Below, in pieces: positions 63,751-64,000 of a stretch of 64,000 bases of DNA. The position numbers were made by a program, and so were the translations under genes. A model generated the notes under the pieces. The model saw only the letters and a program-made list of their open reading frames with translations, was not told where the DNA came from and searched no databases. Numbering within the stretch: the first letter of the stretch is position 1; each line of letters starts with the position of its first letter. Source of the DNA: Artemisia argyi (Eukaryota; Streptophyta; Magnoliopsida; Asterales; Asteraceae); NCBI GenBank assembly GCA_030686995.1, contig CM060696.1, positions 116,513,949 to 116,577,948 on the forward strand. The letters are read 5' to 3'.

Positions 63751-64000
63751 TTGTTTCTTCACTTTTCCGACTTTCTTATTTTATCCATAAACAACACAAA
63801 GGTTCCAGAACTTTTCTCACACACATACATACGCTCAATCATCGCATCAAAACCAAAATTAATTGCGGCATAAGATTGTAAATTCGTGGGGTGGTGTTGA
63901 TTTTCCTATATATTTGTTATTGTGTTTTAGGGTTCGCAAACACTAGCATTTTGTTAGGTTTGTTTTTATTTTTTTATAAAAAAAATATTTATGGGTTTCT

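Overview
The window reads as nuclear DNA of a flowering plant. It is AT-rich and intron-like, almost every recognisable coding sequence belongs to a plant transposon, and the host-gene pieces present (PP2C phosphatase, valyl- and threonyl-tRNA synthetases) are plant types with GT-AG exon borders. The retroelement proteins resemble families I remember from Asteraceae (Tanacetum/Artemisia-like), so a composite is my best guess; this comes from memory, not a search. I find no intact host gene, rRNA, tRNA or CRISPR array.

Layout. 1-6342: old accessory DNA with a GRF zinc-finger remnant, a 38-bp minisatellite, a cluster of TACG-type palindromes, a head-to-head inverted repeat around a (TA)n tract, and a C-terminal piece of a Helitron helicase. 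6343-26930: a minus-strand long-LTR element (5' LTR 23127-26930, 3' LTR piece 6343-7344) with little interior left. Nested inside it is a complete plus-strand Ty3/gypsy element (9166-22819, LTRs about 3.5 kb, target duplication CTTAC) with an extra acidic coiled-coil ORF, gag-pol and a chromodomain-like tail. 27375-35515: an ORF-less LTR element (LARD type) with 755-bp, almost identical LTRs. 35516-39739: AT-rich DNA with unrecognised exon-like pieces. 39740-52004: a Ty1/copia element with identical 408-bp LTRs, a leader carrying 23 copies of a 10-bp palindrome, gag plus a long zinc-motif linker, and pol in another frame. 52005-53925: a Mutator-type MITE with a 9-bp target duplication and two Helitron-type 3' ends. 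53926-62619: a candidate Helitron carrying fragments of at least three, perhaps five, unrelated host genes, all in its own orientation. 62620-64000: AT-rich DNA ending in what may be the promoter and leader of a gene beyond the edge.

How it fits together. This is a nested transposon graveyard with recent activity. By eye, LTR pairs differ by 0 of 408 (copia), about 3 of 755 (LARD), about 9 of 1002 (outer minus-strand element) and about 45-50 of 3500 (nested gypsy). The copia and gypsy elements both carry stop codons in their reading frames despite young LTRs, and the LARD encodes nothing, so movement with proteins supplied in trans is the simplest reading. The least expected features are the palindrome array in the copia leader, the two adjacent aminoacyl-tRNA synthetase fragments in one Helitron, and the repeated polypurine-like motifs inside the LARD and the copia 3' region.
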